NCBI GenBank assembly: GCA_000437555.1
Contig: FR901007.1
Location: 1-14,457 of the forward strand
Source of the DNA: Acidaminococcus sp. CAG:917
GTDB taxonomy: Bacteria > Bacillota > Clostridia > Christensenellales > CAG-917
Length of the DNA: 14,457 nt
Reading direction: 5' to 3'
In this document: in pieces, positions 1 to 6,422 of the stretch
Numbering within the stretch: the stretch's first letter is position 1
Layout of the letters: each line of letters begins with the position of its first letter
Program-made: the position numbers and the translations under genes
The notes under the pieces: model-generated
Told to the model about the DNA's origin: nothing
What the model saw: only the letters and a program-made list of their open reading frames with translations
Database searches by the model: none

Positions 1-981
1 AAAATCTTTTATTTCGGCATTTTCGATATAGTCGGGGAGAACGACTTTTTGAATACCGTCGACAGATGCGCTGTTAAAACCGAGTTCGATAGCTACGTCT
101 TTGGGCACGCTTCCTTTGCCGTAGTCTATTGCGGCGTCAAGATTTACGCCGGACAACACGGAATTGTCGAAATCTGCCTCGATTGTGGCTTCGAGGTTAG
201 GAATGAGAGCGGAAAGATTGGTGAGATCAAGACCGGTAATATCTCTGACGACTTCAAGAATATCCTGATAATCGGCAAGGAATCCCTGAACGATACCGAG
301 CAACGTCGGCAAGAGAGTATTCAAGGCAAGCTCTACTCTTACTCTTTCCTTACCTGCGCCGAGCGAAACGAGATGGCTCTTTCCGAAAAGCATCGCGGGA
401 ATGAAGTTGGACAAAGGCTGTCCGAGTATTTCCGTCGAAAACAAATCGTCAAGCGTTCCCGAAAGGTCGAGAGAACCGGTTATCGACTGAATGAGTTTGA
501 CGAGTTTGGTGAGGTCGACGTCGTCAGCTTTGAGTACGTGTATTCCGCCGAACAAGGTCCTTAGGTCCGCATAAAGGTTACCGTCGAAGTAATAAACGCC
601 GATGATAATCTTTTTGTTCTCGCCGTTCTGGTCTGTCGAACCGAGCTCGAATAAGAACTTGCTCTGCTCGTTGTCGTAAACGTCGATGGATCCCTGCGTG
701 TTTATGAAGTACTTCGAGCCGACGGAATCTTTCAAGAAGGTGAAGTAGAACGTCGTATCGAAGTTCAGAAAACTCGCGTCCCCTCCGTCACCCAAGAGCC
801 CGCCTATACCCTTGTAGATTTTGTCCCAGGCGTAACTCTGAGTAATTTCGGTCGCAGAATCATACGCCTCGTCTTCGTAGAGGTCGCTGATTTTGGTAGG
901 TTCGCCGCATGCCGCAAAGACGCCACATACCGTCACGACAAGCACCACTACCATTAAAAGCAATCCGATCTTCCTTTTCAT
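1..981 (-). CDS. Secreted lipoprotein of unknown function, C-terminus cut by window edge
   Basis: The frame is open from the ATG at 979-981 to base 1, giving the first 327 residues; the stop lies outside the window. The N-terminus is a classic type II signal peptide: MKRK, then a hydrophobic run of L, M and V, then a lipobox VFAAC with the acylated cysteine at residue 25, so the mature protein should be anchored outside the membrane. A ribosome site GGGAG lies 8 nt before the ATG. The mature part is rich in Asp, Leu and Gly and in alternating aromatic residues (for example FYFTF near residues 70-75), suggesting a beta-rich extracellular domain. I recognise no catalytic motif or named family. 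Being a lipoprotein is well supported; its job is unknown. The promoter is at 1056-1083, and the leader carries an unusual alternating tract. Confidence 0.85.
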   Translation of the reverse strand, partial: MKRKIGLLLMVVVLVVTVCGVFAACGEPTKISDLYEDEAYDSATEITQSYAWDKIYKGIGGLLGDGGDASFLNFDTTFYFTFLKDSVGSKYFINTQGSIDVYDNEQSKFLFELGSTDQNGENKKIIIGVYYFDGNLYADLRTLFGGIHVLKADDVDLTKLVKLIQSITGSLDLSGTLDDLFSTEILGQPLSNFIPAMLFGKSHLVSLGAGKERVRVELALNTLLPTLLGIVQGFLADYQDILEVVRDITGLDLTNLSALIPNLEATIEADFDNSVLSGVNLDAAIDYGKGSVPKDVAIELGFNSASVDGIQKVVLPDYIENAEIKDF

Positions 982-1002
982 AATAATTTCTCCCTTACGC
1001 GT

Positions 1003-1031
1003 TATATACGCGTGCGTGCGCGCGTGCGCGT
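1003..1031. repeat. 29-bp perfect alternating pyrimidine-purine tract
   Basis: Every step from 1003 to 1031 alternates pyrimidine and purine: TATATA, then a 23-base run of CG, TG and GT steps. It overlaps an inverted repeat ACGCGT (997-1002) / ACGCGT (1008-1013) around TATAT. It lies between the predicted transcription start of the lipoprotein gene (about 1049) and its ribosome site, so it would be in the 5' untranslated RNA. Such tracts can adopt Z-DNA, and as RNA can fold on themselves. Any regulatory role is inference. Confidence 0.75.
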
Positions 1032-1055
1032 TTATATGATAACTTACGATACCAT

Positions 1056-1083
1056 TCTATAACATTGAAAACAACTCTGTCAA
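1056..1083 (-). promoter_or_regulatory. SigA-type promoter of the lipoprotein gene
   Basis: On the minus strand a perfect -35 TTGACA (1078-1083) is followed after 16 nt by TATAGA (1056-1061, 4 of 6 consensus). The predicted start is near 1049, leaving a leader of about 67 nt before the ATG at 981. Confidence 0.6.
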
Positions 1084-1198
1084 TACCAAAACGCTTTTTA
1101 AACTGCCAATTTAAAGAAATTTTTGGGTTTTTGACCCGATTTAACCCTATTTTGGCGTTTGTCGAAATTTCCCCCGACGAAACCTGCAAAAACGCCCC

Positions 1199-1216
1199 TT
1201 TCCCCTTTAGGGGAAA
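1199..1216. repeat. Perfect 7-bp inverted repeat hairpin
   Basis: TTTCCCC (1199-1205) and GGGGAAA (1210-1216) flank a TTTA loop. There is no T-run after either arm, so it is not an intrinsic terminator. It may be an RNA hairpin or a binding site; no function can be assigned. Confidence 0.6.
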
Positions 1217-1387
1217 CAAGTCGAAAAATAGTCGTCAAAACAGGATTTTAAGTCTGAAAATACAGACGTTTACGCGCAAAAAATACCGTCAAAAACCGAT
1301 AAGAAACGCCAAAAAAACAGGATAAAAAACAGATTAAAAAAGTTTGAAATATCGGCATTTTCAGCTTGAAAAAAGTGAATTTTCCAA

Positions 1388-1408
1388 GGCGGTTTCCGCC
1401 CGTTTTTT
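1388..1408 (+). terminator. Plus-strand terminator-like hairpin with no gene upstream
   Basis: GGCGG (1388-1392), loop TTT, CCGCC (1396-1400), then CG and six T (1403-1408). The stem is GC-pure and the T-run is only on the plus strand. No plus-strand gene ends here, so either an unannotated plus transcript exists or the match is fortuitous. Confidence 0.45.
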
Positions 1409-1567
1409 CACCAAATTCCTCCCTCTTTTTTCGTGCTTTTTATGCACTTTCAAGAGGATTTTTCCTCCGATTTTTTTGCGATTTTCAATAAAAAATCCGT
1501 CCGGTATTTCATATTCCGACCAATAAATTCAGGCGTTTTTTCAATGGAGAAATGACAAAAAAACGTC

Positions 1568-1595
1568 AAAAAAAGCCGTTTCGGCGGCATTTTTT
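1568..1595 (-). terminator. Intrinsic terminator, probable end of the GH20-deacetylase transcript
   Basis: GCCG (1575-1578) and CGGC (1585-1588) pair around a 6-nt loop. Seven A on the plus strand (1568-1574) give seven U directly after the stem in a minus transcript, and A/T arms extend the pairing past one mismatch. There are also six T on the plus side, so it may work both ways. It lies about 375 nt past the deacetylase stop codon. Confidence 0.6.
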
Positions 1596-1970
1596 AACGA
1601 CAGAAAACTTTTGATTTTATAAAAATTTTACTGAATTTTAAGCAGAAAATATAATAAAAAACTAAAATTAGGTTAAAAAAACTTGTCAAAAAACGATAAA
1701 TTTTGGAGTTTTTTTGCCATTTTTCAGAAAAAAAATGCTTCGTCAAAAACGAAAAATTTATCCTTTTTTTTGACAAAATGCCCGATTTTTCCTTCCGATT
1801 TTTGCCCGCCGACATTTTTCGCAGGCAAAATTTCGATAAACTTTTATTTATTTTTTAGTCTTTCGCTAAAATTTTTAACTATAACTCAAGGTCGCTTGAA
1901 ATCAAAATTTTTGCATTTACCCTTTTAAAAGACTGTCAAACCGCCTTTTATTTAATGTGCTTTTTATCGT

Positions 1971-2717
1971 TCAGTCCTTAAATTTCAAACTCGCCGCCGC
2001 TGTCGTTTTGCAGAATTTGTCGAGACTGTCATTAATAAATTTTTCCGTTTCCGATATATCTTCGCATAAAAATTTTGTCATATCGACGGCAAAATTGTAT
2101 GACGAAAATTTACTTTTTTCGTGACTTCCCGAAAAAGTGGCGTTTGCCCATCTTCTTCCTTTCGCTCCGAGATTGTAGTGTTTTGTCACGTTTTGACTGA
2201 CAAATTTCGACAAAATTTTATCGGATAATTTTTCGCTTCCGCCGGTATCGAGAACGACTTTTTCATCGCCGTCAAACCAATCGAGTCCTCTCCATACCTC
2301 GCAGGCATAAAGCTTATCGGGACGGCAATCCGACTTTTTCAAAGCTTTAAACGCTCTCCAAAAAGAGGCAATGTGCGTTTCGTGCTTGTCAAACGGACTA
2401 TGGATATATACTTCTGTGGGCATATATTCGTTAAAATATGCAGTTAGCTTTTGTTCTACTTCATCGGAAAGGTTTTTCACTTGCTCAGATGTCAATCCGA
2501 GCATATCAGCCGTATAGCCGCCGGCTTTACATGCGGCAAGCTGTTCTTTTTCCCTTATCCTTTTAAGCTGTTCGCCTGTGAGATTTTCATATCCTTTTCC
2601 CCTTGCGCACCCTGCGCCGTCGGTAAGAACTATACAGTGAAAATCCCCTTTCATTATGGCGCTGATCGCAAATATTTCAACGTCGTCCGGGTGAGCCCCG
2701 ATAGCCAACCTTTGCAT
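1971..2717 (-). CDS. PIG-L/LmbE-family zinc-dependent N-deacetylase
   Basis: A 248-residue cytosolic protein of the usual size for the family. The N-terminal strand leads into GAHPDDVE (residues 7-14), whose H9 and D12 are expected zinc ligands and D11 the likely catalytic base. The family helix with R55, E58 and following alanines comes next, and HETH (112-115) should supply the third zinc ligand. Known members remove the acetyl group from GlcNAc-containing lipids, thiols or oligosaccharides. The start is supported by AAGGAGGA ending 3-4 nt before the ATG. It follows the GH20 hexosaminidase on the same strand, 166 nt downstream, with no terminator seen between them, so a GlcNAc or GlcNAc-oligosaccharide substrate is plausible but not proved. 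A bacillithiol- or mycothiol-type role is an alternative; no partner genes for that are visible. Confidence 0.88.
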   Translation of the reverse strand: MQRLAIGAHPDDVEIFAISAIMKGDFHCIVLTDGAGCARGKGYENLTGEQLKRIREKEQLAACKAGGYTADMLGLTSEQVKNLSDEVEQKLTAYFNEYMPTEVYIHSPFDKHETHIASFWRAFKALKKSDCRPDKLYACEVWRGLDWFDGDEKVVLDTGGSEKLSDKILSKFVSQNVTKHYNLGAKGRRWANATFSGSHEKSKFSSYNFAVDMTKFLCEDISETEKFINDSLDKFCKTTAAASLKFKD

Positions 2718-2731
2718 TCTTCCTCCTTATC

Positions 2732-2751
2732 GGCAAGCCAAACCGCCTGCC
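2732..2751 (-). other. Hairpin just upstream of the deacetylase ribosome site
   Basis: On the plus strand GGCAAGC (2732-2738) faces GCCTGCC (2745-2751) across a CAAACC loop. In the minus transcript this is a 7-bp stem with one G-U pair, ending 3 nt before the AAGGAGGA ribosome site. It could modulate translation of the deacetylase or act as an RNA-stability element; neither is shown. Confidence 0.4.
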
Positions 2752-2883
2752 GCCTTTGCATATCGTATAGCATAAGTAAAATTTTAATAATTTATAAGAT
2801 GCAAAATTATTTTTATATTATATGGCTTTCGCATTGACAGAATAATTTTATAATTTTTCTGTTTTTACAACGGTTATCCGCCG

Positions 2884-4371
2884 CTATTTCTTATTTTTTG
2901 CCTTTGCCGCCCTTATCAGAGAGGGAAAAGTCGTTTTATCCAAAAGGTTTAATCCGAATTTAACTGTTTCAAGAACGCCTTCTATTTTTTTAGGGTTTGC
3001 CTTTTCTATCGGCGTATATTCATAGCCGCACTTGCTCAAGGCGTTCAACGCCACTCCTATTTCCGAGATAAACCTGTCGTAATTCGGATTTTGCGACCAC
3101 GCGCGTTCCGCTAACGCCAAAAGACGCGGAAACATCTGCCTGAAAGCTTTGCTTTCGCTGTCGACGAACTCCGTCCACAGCGGAGCTTCCACGCCGATAA
3201 CGTTTTTCACGCCGTCGCTTGACAGCCCGTCGAGTATCGGGTTGAACTCATACACGGCTTTGAGAGAATGCATTCCGTGCGGATAATCGAGATAATAAGG
3301 CGAAAACTTTGAAACGATAACCTTTCCGCCTTTGTCGGCAAAGGCAAGCGTCTCTTTTAATTTGCCTTGCCAAAACTGGCATACCGCTTCATCGCTGACG
3401 CATTTTACAGCGTCGTTCCAACAAATAACCTTTCTGCCCCTGTCTTTTAAGTGGCACTCCACCCGCCTGAGCATAAGCTCTTTAAGCTCCGTATTGCTTT
3501 TTAAATTGTATTCGTTTTTGGTTTTTTGACAGTCCGGACATCTCGACCACACCGAAAGGTCAGATTCGTCGCCGCCTATGTGAATGTATTCGGAGGGGAA
3601 AACTTCGATTATCTCGTCAAAAAGTTCAAACAAAAATTTATAGGTTTCCTCCTTACCCGCGCAGAGAGTATGCCCGAGTATCCCGAAAAACTCATCGACT
3701 TTTTTTGCCTTTCCCGCACAGGAAAGATTGGGGTAAGACGCCAAGACAGCCCCCGTATGAGCCGGTATATCCACTTCGGGAATAATTTCTATATGACGTT
3801 CGGCGGCATACTTTACAAGTTCTATAAGCTCGCTTTTTGTATAATAACCTCCGTGCTCTATCTTATCACCTCGCGTTCCTTCCCGTTTGGAGCCAACCTC
3901 TACGAGCTTTTCAAATTTCTCCGAACCAAAGCGAAATCCTTGGTCGTCGCTTAAATGCAAGTGCAAACGATTGAATTTAAACAGGGCGAGAGCGTCTATA
4001 ACTTTTTTGATAAAGTCCACACCGAAAAAGTGTCTTGCCGTATCAAGCATAAAGCCACGGTAGGCAAACCTTGGCTTATCCTCTATCTCAACAAAAGGCA
4101 AAGCGGAACTTGTCAAAAGCATATATTTAAGGCTCATAGTCGCCCAAAAAAAACTTTCGTCGTCCGCCGCCTCGACCTTTATTCCTTTTTCGTCCACGGT
4201 GAGTCTATATCCCTCTCTTTGAACCTGTTCGTATACGACTCTGCCGCCGCCTGCGCCGTCTGTCTTCGGAAGAAACTTTTTGTATTTTAAAGCTTCTGCG
4301 GAAAAGACCGTCACATCTGAGTAAACGAATTCACCTTTAGATATTTTCATGTGTTCGGGATTTGGTATCAT
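2884..4371 (-). CDS. GH20 beta-N-acetylhexosaminidase, cytosolic
   Basis: A 495-residue glycoside hydrolase releasing terminal beta-linked GlcNAc/GalNAc. An N-terminal alpha/beta domain (about 1-100) precedes the TIM barrel, which begins at RGFMLD (105-110, with the sugar-binding Arg). Then follow HLHLSDDQGF (137-146) and the catalytic pair D268-E269 in HIGGDE (264-269); D polarises the substrate acetamide and E is the acid. W319, FWQG (333-336), YYLDY (359-363) and EAPLWTE (395-401) complete the active-site aromatics. All expected residues are present. There is no signal peptide, so it should act on imported sugars or muropeptides. The start is uncertain: the best ribosome-like site, AGAGGAT, is 19 nt upstream, unusually far. 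Its leader of about 197 nt carries a terminator-like hairpin. Upstream of a PIG-L deacetylase and divergent from an acetyltransferase gene. Confidence 0.93.
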   Translation of the reverse strand: MIPNPEHMKISKGEFVYSDVTVFSAEALKYKKFLPKTDGAGGGRVVYEQVQREGYRLTVDEKGIKVEAADDESFFWATMSLKYMLLTSSALPFVEIEDKPRFAYRGFMLDTARHFFGVDFIKKVIDALALFKFNRLHLHLSDDQGFRFGSEKFEKLVEVGSKREGTRGDKIEHGGYYTKSELIELVKYAAERHIEIIPEVDIPAHTGAVLASYPNLSCAGKAKKVDEFFGILGHTLCAGKEETYKFLFELFDEIIEVFPSEYIHIGGDESDLSVWSRCPDCQKTKNEYNLKSNTELKELMLRRVECHLKDRGRKVICWNDAVKCVSDEAVCQFWQGKLKETLAFADKGGKVIVSKFSPYYLDYPHGMHSLKAVYEFNPILDGLSSDGVKNVIGVEAPLWTEFVDSESKAFRQMFPRLLALAERAWSQNPNYDRFISEIGVALNALSKCGYEYTPIEKANPKKIEGVLETVKFGLNLLDKTTFPSLIRAAKAKNKK

Positions 4372-4419
4372 ATAGCTTGTTCCGTTTTGTATCCTCTTTA
4401 CTTTTAAACTTGTGCCTTT

Positions 4420-4462
4420 AAAAAAATAAGCTGTTTAGCTCTAAGTACCTGCTTATTTTTTA
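4420..4462 (-). terminator. Terminator-like hairpin inside the GH20 leader (attenuator candidate)
   Basis: AAAAAATAAGC (plus strand 4421-4431) and GCTTATTTTTT (4451-4461) form an 11-bp stem with a 19-nt loop. In the minus transcript the 3' arm ends in seven U. No gene ends nearby on either strand: the hairpin lies between the GH20 promoter and its start codon. That position fits premature termination control of GH20. The stem is GC-poor, so efficiency as a terminator is doubtful. Confidence 0.4.
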
Positions 4463-4574
4463 TGGATAAGTTCCTGCCAAATATAAAATTGATGCGCATT
4501 TTATCGATTAGAAACTAAGTTTTATTATCCGTTTTATTTTTACAATTCATTTTTAAAATAAATTCGGCTTTTTT

Positions 4575-4603
4575 ATTCTATCAAATATGACAGGCTTTTT
4601 CAA
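4575..4603 (-). promoter_or_regulatory. SigA-type promoter of the GH20-deacetylase unit
   Basis: On the minus strand TTGAAA (4598-4603, 5 of 6) and TAGAAT (4575-4580, 5 of 6) are separated by exactly 17 nt. Predicted start near 4568, giving a leader of about 197 nt. Confidence 0.6.
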
Positions 4604-4701
4604 TGCTATTTTGCATTAAACAGTCTTTGAGATGTAAATATTTTGTATTTTTATCTGTTTTTAGCTTTTAAAGGCTTTTACCGTCTTGATTTTCGCGTTT
4701 T

Positions 4702-4724
4702 CGGTTTTGCCGTTTCCCAAACCG
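4702..4724. promoter_or_regulatory. Inverted repeat upstream of the 4767 promoter, possible operator
   Basis: CGGTTT (4702-4707) and AAACCG (4719-4724) form a 6-bp dyad with an 11-nt centre, ending 7 nt before the -35 box at 4732. An imperfect 14-base dyad AGCTTTTAAAGGCT lies further up, in 4661-4680. Position between divergent promoters would suit a regulator site, but no regulator gene is in the window. Confidence 0.25.
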
Positions 4725-4731
4725 CTGTTTA

Positions 4732-4760
4732 TTGACACCGTCCCCGTTTAGTGCTATTAT
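4732..4760 (+). promoter_or_regulatory. Strong SigA-type promoter directly abutting the 4767 start codon
   Basis: Perfect TTGACA (4732-4737), 17-nt spacer, TATTAT (4755-4760, 5 of 6). Only six bases separate the -10 box from the ATG at 4767, so the expected transcription start is at or next to the A of the ATG. Confidence 0.75.
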
Positions 4761-4766
4761 TAATCT

Positions 4767-5246
4767 ATGAAAGCGAGCGGCTGCATCTTAGGCCTTGTCG
4801 CAGGCAGAGTGTTTTCCGTTGTATGGATGGTACTCGAGCTTGTATTTACAGTCATAGCCAAAATAATAATTTATTTCGGACTCTATTTCCCCATACTCAG
4901 CCTGATATTCGGCGGAGTGTTGTTTTTGATATTTGATTTCAACCCGTTCGGAGGCGGCGTAGATTCAAATCTTTACGTTTTCGGGCTTTGTCTTTCTTTT
5001 GTTTGCGCCCTGGTTGTTACGGTAAGAAACATAATAATAAAACCTATACAAAAATATTTTATCGACAGCAAGGTAATAGAATATACGGGCAAGCGGCACA
5101 AGAACGCACCCGAAGCCCCTAAAATTTATAAGAGCAAAGTCAACCCGGGCATTATCGTATACGAATACGAAAACCGCTACGACCTCTATGAGGAGGAAAA
5201 CGGCGAGCTTTACAAGGTCTCGACGGAATACAAGGATAAACGATGA
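4767..5246 (+). CDS. Small membrane protein, unknown family, coupled to the acetyltransferase
   Basis: A 159-residue protein not matched to any family I know. Hydrophobic segments near 15-37, 38-57 and 69-90 suggest three membrane helices. A basic linker (KPIQKYF) and a charged soluble tail (about 100-159) rich in Tyr, Glu and Lys follow. The start ATG has no ribosome site and sits 6 nt after a -10 box, so a leaderless transcript is predicted; the next in-frame Met (residue 21) would cut into the first helix and also lacks a ribosome site. The last four bases overlap the next gene as ATGA, implying translational coupling. Its neighbour suggests it could be an accessory subunit of the membrane acetyltransferase, which is inference from gene order only. 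Confidence 0.75.
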   Translation: MKASGCILGLVAGRVFSVVWMVLELVFTVIAKIIIYFGLYFPILSLIFGGVLFLIFDFNPFGGGVDSNLYVFGLCLSFVCALVVTVRNIIIKPIQKYFIDSKVIEYTGKRHKNAPEAPKIYKSKVNPGIIVYEYENRYDLYEEENGELYKVSTEYKDKR

Positions 5247-6193
5247 GCAAGATAAATTTTTTGGACGCTCCGTCGCTCATTTCCTTTCCTACAAAAACTT
5301 ATATGAAAATAGACGGAGCGTTTTTGGATGAACAACCCAAAACGTTGCCCCGCATATGGGAAATCGATTTTTTGAGAGGACTTTGTATCCTGCTTATGAT
5401 AATCGACCATTTTTTCTTTTTGGGATATCATCTTTACGGTGCCGCACTGTCCCAAACAGCAACGGGATACGAGTTTGTAGAGTTTTGTTATTTTTATTGG
5501 TATCAAAGTCCCAGAGACGTCATTCACGTCATTGTATTATTCTTTTTCTTTTCGCTTTCGGGAATATCATGTTATCTGTCACGCTCAAATCTTAAAAGAG
5601 GCTTTGGGCTTGCGTATATTGCTTTTTGCTACTCACTCATAACGCTTGAGGTAGACAACCTTTTCGACGTAGGCTGTTACTCCGGCTACGGCGTCCTCAA
5701 TTTTCTCGCCACGTGCATATTGATTTATGGCGTTGTGGAAATAATCTGCCGCAAAAACAATATTGCGCTTTGGGCGATAGGAAGCATATCGGCAATTGTA
5801 GTCACCGTCATATTTTTCTGTTATACGCCTCCGTCCGACCTCGATATATCTTTGGCGTGGCTGTTTCCCACTAAATATTTCGAGGGGCTGAACATGCTCG
5901 ACTACTCCTGCGTGTCGCCTTTCACGCAGAGGCAGATATCTCCGGGCGATTTCTTCCCTTTTATACCCTATTCCGCATTCTTTTTCGCGGGTATGGCACT
6001 TGCACCGATTTTATACAAAAACAAGCGCACGCTTTTCCCCTCTCTTGACGGAAGATGGAACAAACCCGTTTGCGCTGTCGGAAAATTTACTCTCATTATT
6101 TACGTTCTGCACATAGCCGCCCTTGTATTGCTGTTTGAAATAATAGCTCTTATCGCCACGGGACAAGCCGTAATTTTTAATTTTGCCTTATGA
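5243..6193 (+). CDS. DUF1624/HGSNAT-type membrane acetyltransferase
   Basis: A 316-residue polytopic membrane protein resembling the catalytic region of heparan-alpha-glucosaminide N-acetyltransferase (DUF1624). Visible family marks are EIDFLRGLCILLMIIDH (residues 40-56, with the Asp-His pair at 55-56), a helix ending SGISCYLSRSNLKRG (106-120), SPGDFFPFIPYSAFFFAGMA (233-252) and the C-terminal GKFTLIIYVLH (280-290). The human relative carries acetyl across the lysosomal membrane to terminal glucosamine; bacterial members are poorly characterised and the substrate here is not known. The start uses ATGA overlap with the upstream gene and an AAGGA site 6 nt before it. A terminator follows at 6239-6262. 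Its nearness to a hexosaminidase and an N-deacetylase points to amino-sugar acetylation. Confidence 0.8.
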   Translation: MSKINFLDAPSLISFPTKTYMKIDGAFLDEQPKTLPRIWEIDFLRGLCILLMIIDHFFFLGYHLYGAALSQTATGYEFVEFCYFYWYQSPRDVIHVIVLFFFFSLSGISCYLSRSNLKRGFGLAYIAFCYSLITLEVDNLFDVGCYSGYGVLNFLATCILIYGVVEIICRKNNIALWAIGSISAIVVTVIFFCYTPPSDLDISLAWLFPTKYFEGLNMLDYSCVSPFTQRQISPGDFFPFIPYSAFFFAGMALAPILYKNKRTLFPSLDGRWNKPVCAVGKFTLIIYVLHIAALVLLFEIIALIATGQAVIFNFAL

Positions 6194-6238
6194 GCGTTCA
6201 GATATAATAATTTATCATAGGCGACGACGGAAACTTTT

Positions 6239-6262
6239 AAAACTCGGTGTTTGAGTTTTTTT
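6239..6262 (+). terminator. Intrinsic terminator after the acetyltransferase gene
   Basis: AAAACTC (6239-6245) pairs with GAGTTTT (6253-6259) around a 7-nt loop, followed by further T to 6262. It lies 46 nt past the stop codon. Confidence 0.65.
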
Positions 6263-6379
6263 GCAAACGACTTGTAAAGAATAAAATAATACGGCACAAT
6301 AAATTTCATTTTTTTTTAATTGTAAAAAGGCGATTATTCACTCATTTGATATAAAGCGGACAAGCATAAAATATTTTGT

Positions 6380-6407
6380 TTGACAATATCTCTGATTCGT
6401 TTAAAAT
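6380..6407 (+). promoter_or_regulatory. SigA-type promoter of the apgM unit
   Basis: Perfect TTGACA (6380-6385), 16-nt spacer, TAAAAT (6402-6407, 5 of 6). Predicted start near 6413-6414, only about 10 nt before the ATG at 6423, so the ribosome site GAGGTGA (6414-6420) would be at the extreme 5' end of the mRNA. Confidence 0.65.
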
Positions 6408-6422
6408 AAAACTGAGGTGAAT

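Larger units (their letters stand above)
1084..1970. other. AT-rich region without a convincing gene
   Basis: Almost 0.9 kb of strongly AT-rich DNA with long A and T runs. Short open frames exist on both strands but lack ribosome sites and encode low-complexity F/K/S-rich peptides, so I do not call them. What it does hold is a perfect hairpin palindrome (1199-1216), a plus-strand terminator-like hairpin (1388-1408), a strong minus-strand terminator (1568-1595), and seven copies of the heptamer GTCAAAA or its complement between 1129 and 1774. The minus terminator is the likely end of the hexosaminidase-deacetylase transcript. Confidence 0.6.

Noticed and set aside
49..564. 171-residue plus-strand open frame
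   Set aside because: It lies antisense to the lipoprotein gene, which has a signal peptide, lipobox, ribosome site and promoter; the plus frame has none.
1594..1928. Overlapping small frames on both strands in the AT-rich region
   Set aside because: Low-complexity F/K/S peptides, no ribosome sites, and each is a mirror of the other's A/T runs.
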